From the NCBI RefSeq assembly GCF_963924675.1, contig NC_089223.1:7948881-8012880 (forward strand): a DNA stretch of 64,000 nucleotides, written 5' to 3'. Positions 1 through 10,164 of this stretch are shown piece by piece. How positions within the stretch are numbered: the first letter of the stretch is position 1; each line of letters begins with the position of its first letter. This stretch comes from Phocoena phocoena. Lineage: Eukaryota; Chordata; Mammalia; Artiodactyla; Phocoenidae. Position numbers and translations under genes: made by a program. The notes below the pieces were generated by a model. The model was not told the DNA's origin and ran no database searches. It saw only the letters and a program-made list of their open reading frames with translations.

Positions 1-52
1 TGGAATGTTTACCTACTATCAGGATTCAAATCTCTTGTGGTTTTCAGATACG
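1..52 (+). CDS. HERC3: HERC3 exon (partial, cut by window start), HECT domain
   Basis: The first base completes a codon and the next 17 codons read GMFTYYQDSNLLWFSDT, which matches the HECT region of the HERC3 family. The exon ends with ACG followed by a consensus donor, gtaagt, at 53. The exon ends in phase 0 and joins the exon at 1193 in frame. HERC3 is a cytoplasmic E3 ubiquitin ligase with an N-terminal RCC1-like propeller, which lies outside this window, and a C-terminal HECT domain. The exon is not on the supplied open-frame list because it is short. I recognised it from family knowledge and from the phase-compatible splice. Confidence 0.9.
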
Positions 53-1192
53 GTAAGTTAGTGACGTCACCTTTCAACAGATGGATTGAATTAAACTGTC
101 AGACCAATCCCTAGCCTTCTGGTGTTTACAGAGGGGAGCATAACAGAGGTAATCATTTAACGTGATTGTCGTCACGTTCCCCGTCTTCATGTTTCACCCG
201 TTGCTAAGATGTCATAGTGTGTTCTGTCACCCATTAGCCCCATTTCCAATTCTAGTAGGTAAGCTCCAAGTTTTGTAATCCTCGGAGGGTAGAAAGAGTA
301 GGGGATGATAAAGAAATTGGTTTTATGACATATAAAAAGTAGTTGTCAAATATATCTTACTTTAATAACAGTGACAGTACGTGTATGAACACTCGTACAG
401 ATATACACATACTCACACTTTTTGAAAATTCAGTCGGAGAGCTAAGTTTTAAAAGGCATTCTTATTTCAAGCAGACTGTAGTTTAGCTCTTTTTCTACCA
501 GACTTTTCTCCCTAGATCCGCACTGTCTTGAAAGGTAGCCATTAGCCTCCTGTAGCTATTTAAGTTTAAATTTTATTTAAGTAAGTAATACTAAAGTCAT
601 TCCCTCAGTTGTACTAACCACTGTTCAAGTCCTCAGTAGACACATGTAGTTAGTGGCTGCCATCTGGGACAGCACAGAATAGAATGTTTCCATCATTGCA
701 GAAAGTTCTGTTGGACAGCATTGCTCTAAATGAGGGTAAGCTGTGCTCTGCATCACGGATGAGCTGTAAACGCTTAACTTACAGCATTGCATCTTTGGGT
801 GACAGCTGAACTTTTGTTAGGGGTACTTGTCTGCTTCAGAAGGTAACTAAATATTAACGAGATCTTCATTCTTTCGTACTGAAAATATTTTAAGGTAAAT
901 GGCAGATTGTTTTGAGGGCTGCAAACACTGCTTTTCTTTTCTTTTTTTTTTTTAAATGTTTGTTTATTTACTTTTGGCTGTGTCGAGTCTTAGTTGCGGC
1001 GTGCGGGCTCCAGAGCACGTGGGCTCTGTAGTTGCGGCACGCGGGCTTAGTTGCCCTGTGGCATGTGGGATCTTAGTTCCCCTACCGCGGATCAAACCCA
1101 CGTTCCCTGCATGGCAAGGCGGATTCTTAACCACTGGCCCACCGGGGAAGTCCCTGCTTTTCTTTTTAACACATTTGCGCATGTGGTGAAAG
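53..1192 (+). other. HERC3: HERC3 intron
   Basis: Unique AT-rich intron up to about 927, with nothing recognisable, then a CHR SINE flanked by 13-bp target duplications that ends about 40 bp before the next exon. Confidence 0.8.
941..1153 (-). mobile_element. CHR-type SINE in HERC3 intron
   Basis: The antisense SINE runs from a T-tract (its A-tail) through gtttatttacttttggctg to the tRNA-derived end accgcggatcaaac ... ccggggaagtcc. Target duplications are 928-940 and 1154-1166 (ctgcttttctttt). The right-hand duplication serves as pyrimidine tract for the acceptor at 1192. Confidence 0.85.
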
Positions 1193-1359
1193 TGTTTTGT
1201 AGAGCACAACTGGTTTCACTTGATTGGCATAACCTGTGGACTCGCCATCTACAACTCCACCGTGGTGGACCTGCACTTCCCGTTGGCTCTCTATAAGAAG
1301 CTACTGAACGTGAAGCCTGGCCTGGAAGACTTGAAGGAGCTGTCACCCACGGAAGGAAG
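1193..1359 (+). CDS. HERC3: HERC3 exon, HECT N-lobe
   Basis: The frame reads [17 protein letters not shown], then the conserved HECT N-lobe stretch [20 protein letters not shown], and ends in ELSPTEG plus two bases of an Arg codon. The donor is gtacgg at 1360. The acceptor AG is at 1191-1192, after a pyrimidine tract at about 1154-1167. A second AG lies 10 nt further on (1201-1202) but would shift the frame from the preceding phase-0 exon, so 1193 is chosen. The exon is 167 nt and ends after codon position 2. A CHR SINE sits only about 40 bp upstream of the acceptor. The fit to HERC3 rather than HERC4 rests on the [11 protein letters not shown] and [17 protein letters not shown] wording. Confidence 0.95.
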
Positions 1360-1994
1360 GTACGGAGCTGGAAGACGGGAGCCCGGTGTGGAGAACTGCT
1401 CTGGCGCTGGGACCAAAGGTTGACAACACCACGTGTACAAGTTAAGAGTTTATCATTAGACTGTGCTGTGTATGCTTTGTCTTAAGATGTGGCTCCACAG
1501 CTCCTGGCTTGAAGCAGTGCCTGTGTCACTCTAGGGGCAGAAGGAGAAAGGGGAAAAGGGAAGTCGTAGCTGCCCAGGAATCCAGCTGTCTGCTTTTCTT
1601 ATCCTGAACAAAAAATTAGGACTTCGAGCTTTGTCATGGTCCATAAGTACAGGGGAGAAAGTATTGAAGAGGGAGTCTGTATTTTGCAAAAACCTACAGG
1701 TCTCCCTGTCCTTCCGTTTCTCTCTTCTGTGTCACCTTGACTGTCACACTGCAGCCACATGCACAGCACTTCTGGTCACCAAACGTGTGGCGGTTTCCCC
1801 CTGCCACCAAGTAATTCTCCACGACGCCAGCTGGTGTCCTATGATTCACCTCAGTTCTGACACCGTCTACCTAGAGATGGCATTGGATCCCACAAGCTCA
1901 GTGCTCAGTCCCTCCAGACTACTCTCACCCACTTCGGGTGCCACTCGCAAGCAGTAGGTCCCCAGGTTACCCACAACTTCTGTCTGATCTGGTT

Positions 1995-2521
1995 ACAAAT
2001 CAGAGGTTCTCGAGACCCCTCCTCGGGTCCGATTAATTTCCTAGAGCGGCCCGGAGAATTCAGGGAAGCACTTAGGTTTACCAGTTTATTCAGGGTTTAC
2101 AATAAAGGATACAGATGAACGGCCAGTTGAAGAGATACAGAGGGTGAGGCCTGGAGGGGTCCTGAGTGTAGTAGGAGCTTCTGACCCCATGGAGTTGGGG
2201 TGCACTGCCCTCCCCGTGTGTGGATGTGTTCACCAACCTGGAAGCTCCCTGAACCCCCTACTGTTGGGATTTTAAGGAGGCTTCCTTATGGGGTGATCAA
2301 TTATGACCTTCAATTCCAGCCCCTCTCCCCTCTCTGGAGAATGGGGGGCGTGGAGCTGAAGATCACGGCTGGGTCCTTCGGGTGACCAGCCCCCACCCAG
2401 GAGCCCACCTAGAATCACCCCATTAGAACAAAAGATGCTCCTAACCCTCTCATCACTTAGGGTTTTGGGAGCCCTGTGCCGGGAACTGGGGACAGAGACC
2501 AATATACGCATTTTATGTCAC
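1995..2521 (-). mobile_element. Probable solo ERV LTR
   Basis: Reading the minus strand, the segment begins TGTGACATAAAATGCG and contains CCCTGAATAAACTGG late in the element, the usual LTR polyadenylation layout. It is GC-richer than the surrounding intron. The family (ERV1-like) and left boundary are uncertain. Confidence 0.5.
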
Positions 2522-2526
2522 AGAGC

Positions 2527-2739
2527 CTTTTTTTTTTTTTTTTTTTTGCGGTACATGGACCTCTCACTGCTGTGGCCTCTCCCGTTGCGGAGCACAGGCT
2601 CTGGACCCGCAGGCTCAGCGGCCATGGCTCACGGGCCCAGCCGCTCCACGGCATGTGGGATCTTCCCAGACCGGGGCACGAACCCGTGTCCCCTGCATCG
2701 GCAGGCGGACTCAACCACTGCGTCACCAGGGAAGCCCAC
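2527..2739 (-). mobile_element. CHR-type SINE, short subtype
   Basis: The T-run is followed by gcggtacatggacctctcac through gggaagccca. Target duplications read cacagagcctttt on both sides (about 2518 and 2737). It lies directly beside the LTR end at 2521. Confidence 0.9.
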
Positions 2740-2754
2740 AGAGCCTTTTGAAGA

Positions 2755-3370
2755 AAGTAGTTTGAGATATAATTTGCATACCACACAATTCACCCAGCTG
2801 AAGTATATAATTCAGTGACTTAGTATATTCAGAGTTGTACAGCCTTTATTACAATCAATTTTAGAATATTTTCATCACCTGAGAAAGAAACCTGGGACTC
2901 CTCAGGCGACATCCCCAACTTCCTCATCCCCCAAGCCCTGGGCAACCACTGAGCTACTCTCTGTCTCTATTGATGGCCTCTTCTGGCTATGTCACATAAA
3001 CAGAATCGTACCACGTGTGTTTTTTTGTGACTGGCTTCTTTCACACAGTGTGTTTTCAAGGTTCATCTAGGTTGCAGCTTGTGTCAGTATTTTATTTCTT
3101 TTTACTGCCAACTCATATTTCGTTATGTGGATATATGCCACGTTTTGTTCATCCATTCATCAGTTGATGGATGTCGGCTTTCTCCTACCTTCCGGCTGTT
3201 ACTAATAGTGCTGCTGTGGATTTTCTTACAGACTTTTTGTGTTGATGTAAGTTTTCATTTTTCTTGGGTATGTACCTGGGAATGGAATTGCTAGGGCAAG
3301 TGGTAAATCTGTGTTTAGCCTTTTGAGGAACCTCCAGACGGTTTTCCAGTGTAGTGGAGCCATGTTTTTA
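2755..3370 (-). mobile_element. Old L1 3' fragment
   Basis: Antisense L1 sequence typical of ancient L1M subfamilies (gagatataatttgcatacca, then tgctgctgtggattttct and tggaattgctagggcaagtg). It is diverged and 5'-truncated. Confidence 0.7.
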
Positions 3371-3521
3371 TGTTATTATTCTTTCTGGCTCTTAAAAACT
3401 CCTTTTATTCTGAGTTCCTCTGTATTGATTTTAGGTAGCATAAGGCGAAGTATATAAAAAGACCATATCTGTGACTTTCTCTAAACAGTACAATTCTTTT
3501 GACTTCAACAGGAAGGAACAT

Positions 3522-3733
3522 CCCTTTTTTTTTTTTTTATGTGGCACGCGGGCCTCTCACTGTTGTGGCCTCTCCCGTTGCGGAGCACAGGCTCCGGACG
3601 TGCAGGCTCAGCGGCCATGGCTCACGGGCCCAGCCGCTCCGCAGCATGTGGGGTCTTCCCAGACCAGGGCACGAACCCGTGTCCCCTGCATCGGCCGGCA
3701 GACCCTCGACCACTGCGCCACCAGGGAAGCCCA
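3522..3733 (-). mobile_element. CHR-type SINE, short subtype
   Basis: Same subtype as the copy at 2527-2739. Target duplications gaacatccctttttt lie at both ends (about 3517 and 3734). Confidence 0.9.
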
Positions 3734-4714
3734 GAACATCCCTTTTTTATGGAGAAAGAAGACTGATTTTAAGATGGAGATAGAGGAAGGGTGGTCTCTA
3801 AGGTGCCCTCTGGAAATGAGACTGTCACACCACCAGTATAGGACACCAATACAGAGAAATCATAAAGGATGTGGGGAGAGGGTGCACAGAGAGAGGAAAA
3901 GAAAATTTAGAAGGAATATAAAAAAATGACAGAGGAGACCCAGGCAGGGTTGCTTTTTTTGGTAACTGAGAGTGACAGAAATGTGTGCTATTTTCTTTGC
4001 CAACCTGGCTGAGAATGATACATTTCAAGTAATCTTCTTGGCTGGTTAACTGGAAACAGATTTAAATTCCACACTAAGAATTTTCTTTCTGGGCAATTTT
4101 TTCTTTCTGGAACTGCCAGACTCCGCGATCACTAAAGAAGAAAGTGTGAATGAGGTCTAGTAATAAGAACGTATTCTCGTGAGAGTATACTATATGATCA
4201 TTGTTGGCAGAAACATGTTTTGGTGTTCTTTAATATGGCGGTTCTTTACCATACAGAGCCCCTTGCATTAACAAGTAAGCCATTAAGATTCCTAAGTGGA
4301 TACAGTGACTTAGTAGCTTTTTTTTTTTATGGTAAGAGGATTTTTCTACTAATGCCTATGGGTAAAGCAAGTCTGTAGGACCGCTGCAAGACCATCTCCT
4401 CATGTATCTACTTCTGAGGAATACCAGAGTTAACCCATGTGTCAGATATGACTCCATCAGAATTTCTTCATAAATTCAGTAAGATTTGTCAGTAGGAATA
4501 GAGAATGATTAATGAGTGTCTTACAAGTCAACTGCCGTATTTCTTTTCAAGATACAGTTAACATGATTTTCTGTCAGTCTGGATTTATGTTCATTCTAGA
4601 ATCTTCTTTGCTAGCGTTTCCTTGCAGACAGTCTGGTGGGCATGTGACTGAGATAGAAACACTATTGCCATGTCTGATTTGCCTCATTTCCTTTCTCTGT
4701 CAATCTGTGATTAG

Positions 4715-4781
4715 GAGTCTTCAAGAACTTCTAGATTACCCTGGGGAAGATGTTGAGGAGACTTTCTGCCTCAACTTCACG
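4715..4781 (+). CDS. HERC3: HERC3 exon, HECT domain
   Basis: The exon is 67 nt. One base completes the Arg codon split from the previous exon, then 22 codons read SLQELLDYPGEDVEETFCLNFT. The acceptor is the ctgtgattag run ending at 4714 and the donor is gtaagg at 4782. The exon ends in phase 0. The LLDYP..DVEETFCLNF segment is a conserved part of the HECT N-lobe in the small HERC proteins. Confidence 0.95.
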
Positions 4782-4922
4782 GTAAGGATTTCCACAGTTT
4801 ACTCTTGATTGTAGCTGTCTCTTTCATCATGCTTACAAGTCACAATTAACATTAATTTTTCTCCAAATCAAAGAACAAATTCAGCGACTTCTCTGAACCA
4901 AATTATTGTAGTCATAGTGTCT

Positions 4923-5217
4923 TTTTTTATTTTTTAAATTTTATTTGTTTATTGGCTGCATTGGGTCTTTGTTGCTGTGTGCAGGCTTTCTCTAGCTGCG
5001 GCGAGCGGGGGCCGCTCTTCGTTGCGGTGTACAGGCTTCTCATTGCGGTGGCTTCTCTTGTTGTGGAGCACGGGCTTTAGGCACATGGGCTCAAGTAGTT
5101 GTGGCACACGGGCTTAGCTGCTCCGCAGCATGTGGGATCTTCCCGGACCAGGGCTCGAACCTGTGTTCCCTGCATTGGCAGGCGGATGCTTAGCCACTGC
5201 GCCACCAGGGAAGCCCC
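4923..5217 (-). mobile_element. CHR-type SINE, long subtype
   Basis: About 295 bp with the extended repeat body (tttattggctgcattgggtc, ctttctctagctgcggcgag) ending in gccaccagggaagcccc. Confidence 0.9.
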
Positions 5218-5221
5218 TTTA

Positions 5222-5878
5222 GTGTCTTTTTTAAAATCAAATTATAGTTGCTGTACAATATTATATCAGTTACAGGTGTATAATATAGCGATTCACAATT
5301 TTTAAAGGTTATACTCCATTTATAGTTATTATAAAATATTTGCTGTATTCCTCATGTTGTACAGTATGTCTTTGTAGCTTATTTTATACCTAATAGTTTG
5401 TACGTCTTAGTCCCCTACCGCTGTACTGTCCCTGCCTCCTTCCCTCTCCCCACTGGTAAACCACTAGTTTGTTCTCTAAATCTGTGAGTCTGCTTCTCTT
5501 TCGTTATATTTACTAGTTTGTTGTGTTTTTTAGATTCTATGTACACGTGACATCGTACAGTATTTGTCTTTCTCAGTCTGACTTATTTCATTTAGCATAA
5601 AACCCTCCAAGTTCATCCATGTTGCTGCAAATGGCACAATTTCCTTCTTTTTTATGGCCGAGTAGTATTCCATTGTGTACATGTGTCACATCTTATTTAC
5701 CCATTCATCTTTTGATGGACACTTAGGTTGCTTCCATATCTTGGCTATTGTAAATAATGTTGCTGTAAACATTGGGGTGCATGTATTTTTTCGAATTATT
5801 GTTTTTGTTTTTCTCAGGTATATACTCAGGAGTAGAATTGGTGGGTCATATGGTAGTCAGAGTGTCTTGAATGTTACA
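5222..5878 (-). mobile_element. L1 3' fragment, antisense
   Basis: L1 3' UTR and ORF2 tail in reverse (tggccgagtagtattccatt, tgatggacacttaggttgct), truncated at the ORF2 side. Confidence 0.85.
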
Positions 5879-6029
5879 GGAGTTCAATAAATGTGTTGAA
5901 TAAATGAATGAATGATTAATCTATACAATTAAGAAAATTACTGAAGCATTATTCCTCTTTACTCCTATACATATAATTTCTAGAGTTCATGTCATTTTCT
6001 CTTTGATTGCATTTATTGGCAACTCCATG

Positions 6030-6275
6030 TCTTGGCATATATACACTACCAAACGTAAAATAGATAGCTAGTGGGAAGCAGCCGCATAGCACAGGGAGAT
6101 CAGCTCGGTGCTTTGTGACCAGCTAGAGGGGTAGGATAGGGAGGGTGGGAGGGAGACGCAAGAGGGAGGGGATATGGGGATATATGTATATGTATAGCTG
6201 ATTTGCTTTGTTATACAGCAGACACTAACACAACATTGTAAAGCAATTATACTCCAATAAAGATGTTAAAAAAAA
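6030..6275 (+). mobile_element. L1 3' end, sense
   Basis: Sense L1 3' UTR ending in caattatactccaataaaga followed by an A-run, so it carries the L1 polyadenylation signal in the HERC3 direction about 200 bp before the exon at 6482. Confidence 0.85.
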
Positions 6276-6481
6276 ACAGTAATGAAGAAAAATAAAAAGA
6301 TATCTTTTAAGGTGCCAGTGTTCTCTGACTCAGGTTCCCTTTCTCCTCCTGAGAATGTTCTGTGGCAATAAGTAGTCATTAAGCTACGTTTGTTCCTAAA
6401 GCTTCTCTCAGTCATTTGGGGTCTAGAAAGATAAGTGGTCTACAAAATTGAAATGTTTCTTTCTTCCTCCCTTAAATACAG

Positions 6482-6564
6482 ATTTGTCGAGAAAGCTATG
6501 GCGTGATTGAACAGAAGCAGCTGATACCTGGGGGAGACAGAGTGGCTGTGTGCAAGGAGAACAG
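6482..6564 (+). CDS. HERC3: HERC3 exon, HECT domain, last exon before the NAP1L5-containing intron
   Basis: This 83-nt exon encodes ICRESYGVIEQKQLIPGGD, then RVAVCKEN and the first two bases of an Arg codon. The acceptor ends at 6481 (aaatacag) and the donor is gtgagt at 6565. If splicing fails here, the split codon reads AGG and the next codon is TGA (6566-6568), so any transcript ending in the downstream intron stops at once and lacks the C-lobe and the catalytic cysteine. The next exon lies about 40.1 kb away, and that intron hosts NAP1L5 on the other strand. Confidence 0.95.
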
Positions 6565-6704
6565 GTGAGTCCTGATCCTGGACCGTGCACACGTTACTTC
6601 ATTTCTCTGCACTTTTAAGACCAAGACTGAAGTTAAATTTTCATCCCTTCTTCAGAGGGAGTGAGGGTGTTAAGGCAACTTTAGGGGTTTAAAAGTAGAG
6701 GAAG

Positions 6705-6950
6705 CAGCAGACCTGGGTTCAGGAGATAACTGTTGTAGTTCTACATCTCTGTCTTACTGGCTTTGACCCTGAGCAAATCACGTAAACTCTCTGATCTCAG
6801 TTTCTCATCTGTCAAATGGGGGTTATAATAACTGTCCTGCCTCCTTCATGGAATGGTTGTGAGACTAAAGTGAGGTAATTTATAGGAGAACACTTTGGAA
6901 TGAATGAACTCCCAGCATTTAGCACAAAGTTTCCAGTATCCAGCAGAGCG
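6705..6950 (+). mobile_element. MIR SINE
   Basis: Contains the MIR core ctttgaccctgagcaaatca followed by tcatctgtcaaatgggggtt. Confidence 0.7.
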
Positions 6951-7799
6951 AGTGGCATAAAAATGCTCCAAAAAAATATGTTGAATAAGCGAATGCTGTA
7001 AAGATGCTTACGATTATGGTGGTTTTATTGCTGAAGAATTTGTAATACAGGTTTTAAATTAAATTCTTTCTGCCTCATGAAAATTAATCCAAGTCTATCT
7101 GGTTTTTCAGGGTGGTTTTTCTCTGTGTTATCCCTTTGGAGGAGAAAAAAATTCAATTTTGTTTGCTTTTGAATTAAATGATGAGTGAGGTTGTTGGCCA
7201 TCTGCATGTTAAGCAGTTCAGTTTACAAGCACTGAGTGTCTGCTGTACGCCAGGCGTGTTGCCGAGTACAGGAAATAAGTAACTTTTATCTCAAGGCAGC
7301 TGGGAAGGGGCAGTGTAATGAGTGATTGCAGGAGATTATGGTGCATGTGATAGGAAAGTGATAGGCCAAGCGCCAGGGAACCAGGAGGAGAGGCCATAAC
7401 ACTCTGACCAGACACTGAAGAGGGAAAACATTTTAGGCACAGGGAATAACATGAGTCAGACTCTCCAATTTAACACATGCCAGAGAATGAAGAGTATTTG
7501 TGGGGCGGGGCTTAGGGTACGGCTGGAGGGTGGGCACAGTGGTATTGGGGTGGGGCTAGTCAAGACCTGGAATGGGTTTGCAGTGGGACATGGTTGATCT
7601 CCGTTTGAGTGATGACTGGTGGCCATATGGAAGTCAGCCACGTGTGGAGAGGCCCATTACGAGGCTGTTGAGGTAGCTCAAGGGCAGGGTGGTAAGGGCC
7701 AAAGTGAAGCTAGCAGGGATACGGAGCCGGCTACGTGTTTATGTAATCAGCAGGAGCTAGTGTCTCATTATATACAGATGGTACTAGAGAGTCATGTCA
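6951..7799. other. Intronic sequence without assigned feature
   Basis: Unique-looking sequence. 7210-7430 may be a diverged old SINE or L2, but I cannot support a family. Confidence 0.4.
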
Positions 7800-7800
7800 T

Positions 7801-8135
7801 TTTTTTTTTTTAAATCAATTTATTTATTTATTTTTGGCTGCATTGGGTCTTCGTTGCTGCGTGTGGGCTTTCTCTAGTTGCGACGAGCGGGGGCTACTCT
7901 TTGTTGCAGAGCGCGGGCTTCTCACTGCGGTGGCTTCTCGTTGCGGAGCACGGGCTCTAGGCGCACGGGCTCAGTAGTTGTGGCTCGTGGGCTCTAGAGC
8001 GCAGGCTCAGTAGTTGTGACGCACGGGCTTAGTTGCTCCGCGGCATGTGGGATCTTCCCGGACCAGGGCTCGAACACCCATGTCCCCTGCATTGGCAGGC
8101 AGATTCTTAACCACTGCGCCACCAGGGAAGTCCCG
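7801..8135 (-). mobile_element. CHR-type SINE, long subtype
   Basis: Full-length long subtype, from T-run and tttttggctgcattgggtct to gccaccagggaagtccc. Confidence 0.92.
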
Positions 8136-8329
8136 AGAGGCACGTATTGATAACAACTCTGAGGCTTCTGATTTGGAGAGCTGACCAACAGGAAACAGAA
8201 TCTGTAGCACAGGGTGGAGGGGAAAGAGTTCTATTTTGTATGTGTTGATTTTGACATGTCTGTGTGATACCTAGGTGATTTTGTTTAGAGCTGAAAATTT
8301 ATGTCTGTCATCAAGAGGGGTCTTTTTTT

Positions 8330-8620
8330 AAAATCAATTCATAGTTTTTTTTTTTAAGTAGGATGTTTTCTTTTTCTTTTTTGCATTTAAAATTTTAATA
8401 CAGTCTTTAAAGGTTACTTTCCATTTACAATTATTACAAAATATTGGCTGTATTCCCATACTGTACAGTACACCCTTGAACCTATCTTACACTAGGTAGT
8501 TTGTACCTCCCACTTCCCACCCCCTATGTTGCCCCTCCCCCCGACAGGTAACCATAGTTTGTTCTCTATGTCTGTGAGTCTGCTTCTTTTTTGTTATATT
8601 CACTAGTTTGTTGTATTAGA
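8330..8620 (-). mobile_element. L1 3' fragment
   Basis: Antisense L1 sequence (tattggctgtattcccatac, ataaccatagtttgttctc-like) closely related to the piece at 5300-5520. Confidence 0.7.
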
Positions 8621-9571
8621 AGAGAAGTCTTATATCAGTAGTTTATTTGTTTACTTATGCCAGTCTTAATGACCAGTGAACTTGAGGTTGCCTACACAAG
8701 GAAAAAAGTGGTGAAATAAATAAAAACGAGGACAGGGAAAATGTATGTTCTTAGATGAGTTGTATGTATTAGAATAGAAAGTAGACTCTTGAGATGAGAA
8801 TTTAGGGACCGTTAGCACATTAGCTAGAGACGAAACTTCTTGGCTTAAAGAAGCGGTAGGGGTGAGCAAAGACGAGGGAGTGGCAGTCTCCACTTGGGAG
8901 GGTTGTGAGCGAGGGAAGCCTTCTGGAGGCAAGGGTTCGTTGAAGCTGTGGAAGAAGTTACAGATGAAGAGAAGTTGTGTGCTGTTTTAAGCATGTTGGG
9001 AAATTAAAGCTAATTCACTCTGGGTGCTAGTTGGCTTCTTACTGTAAATAGTTGCAAAGATGCAAACAGAGATCCTATGAAATTCACTCTATCCAAGTGA
9101 TATATATTGGCTTCCTCCCATAAGTTTTCCCTTTGGAAAACAGGAATGATAGAAAAACTGACAGGCCTCTTCTTCCATCCTTTTATGTTTTTAAAGATAG
9201 CTGGAAGCCCAAGTGGTCTAATGTAACATTCAGTAATCTTTTTTGTCATGTAGACCTTCCAGACTATCCAGGAAGCCTCAGCTTTGGGGCAAGTGTGAGC
9301 TCTAATACCAGAATTAAGTAAAATAATCCAGAAGTTGCTAAGTACCCAACAGAATGGCTTCAGATGATGAAATTATCTTGACTCTGGGAATCTAATATAG
9401 AGGCTAGTCTTGTCTCAAGTAGGTGTTTCAATCGAAACTCTTAACTTGATAAGAATCTTTTGGAGCTGAAAGCACTGTCCTTTCTGTATCTACATAATGT
9501 TGGTATTTTTGTTAACAGCAAATGATTTGTTTAATAAGAACAGTCTCATTATTCCGTAGAGTCTGATAATG
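8621..9571. other. Unique intronic sequence
   Basis: No repeat, exon-like splice pair or RNA gene recognised. Confidence 0.4.
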
Positions 9572-9822
9572 TTTTTATTTTATTTAGTTTTCATTTTTTA
9601 ATATTTATTTATTTATTTGGCTGCGATGGGTCCTCGTTGCGGCACGTGGGATCTTCGTGGCAGCATGTGGGATCTTTAGGTGAGGCATGCGGGATCTTTA
9701 GTTGCGGCATGTGAACTCTTAGTTGCCGCATGTGGGATCTAGTTCCCTGACCAGGGATCGAACCCGGACCCCCTGCCTTGGGAGCGCGGAGTCTCAGCCA
9801 CTGCGCCACCAGGGAAGTCCTT
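9572..9822 (-). mobile_element. CHR-type SINE
   Basis: Body ggctgcgatgggtcctcgtt to gccaccagggaagtcc. Imperfect target duplications of tgataatgtttttat type lie on each side. The middle is rearranged into repeated 'gcatgtgggatcttta' units. Confidence 0.85.
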
Positions 9823-10133
9823 GATACTGTTTTTAGAATTGGGGAATTTATGGCAGATCATAAAGTGGCTTTGTGGGTCCAGGTGATTTCTCTTCCCTCC
9901 TGGTTTTGCTGATTGCTTTATTACATATGTATGTATGTGTGTACGTAGATACATCTACAGCCTTTAGTCTTTCAAAGGATGTCTGAGCTTTTGCGTCAGA
10001 TTTCAGACACGACAGTGTGTGCATCATTTGTTAGGAGCTAACAGTGGGCTGGGCAAGCAGCCTGAGGAGGGGCATATCCAGAATCTCTTCACATTCTGGT
10101 GAGTCATCCCAATGCGCTGTGTGTTAGATACGG

Positions 10134-10163
10134 CGGGGGTGGGGTGGGGGGGTGGGGGTGGGG
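10134..10163 (+). repeat. G-run cluster with quadruplex potential
   Basis: Five consecutive runs of four or more G separated by single T residues on the + strand (the HERC3 sense strand). Confidence 0.7.
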
Positions 10164-10164
10164 A

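Larger units (their letters stand above)
1360..4714 (+). other. HERC3: HERC3 intron
   Basis: About 3.35 kb of intron. It contains a minus-strand LTR (about 1995-2521), two CHR SINEs and an old L1 fragment. The rest (1360-1990 and 3735-4700) is unique sequence with no feature that I can support. Confidence 0.8.
4782..6481 (+). other. HERC3: HERC3 intron
   Basis: A 1.7-kb intron filled mainly by a long-subtype SINE (4923-5217), an antisense L1 fragment (5222-5878) and a sense L1 3' end (6030-6275). Confidence 0.85.

Noticed and set aside
2435..2818. Open frames rich in Arg/Gly/Pro in SINE copies (also at 3471, 33213, 46879 and others)
   Set aside because: These are translations of CHR SINEs on either strand. 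Similar peptides recur at every copy.
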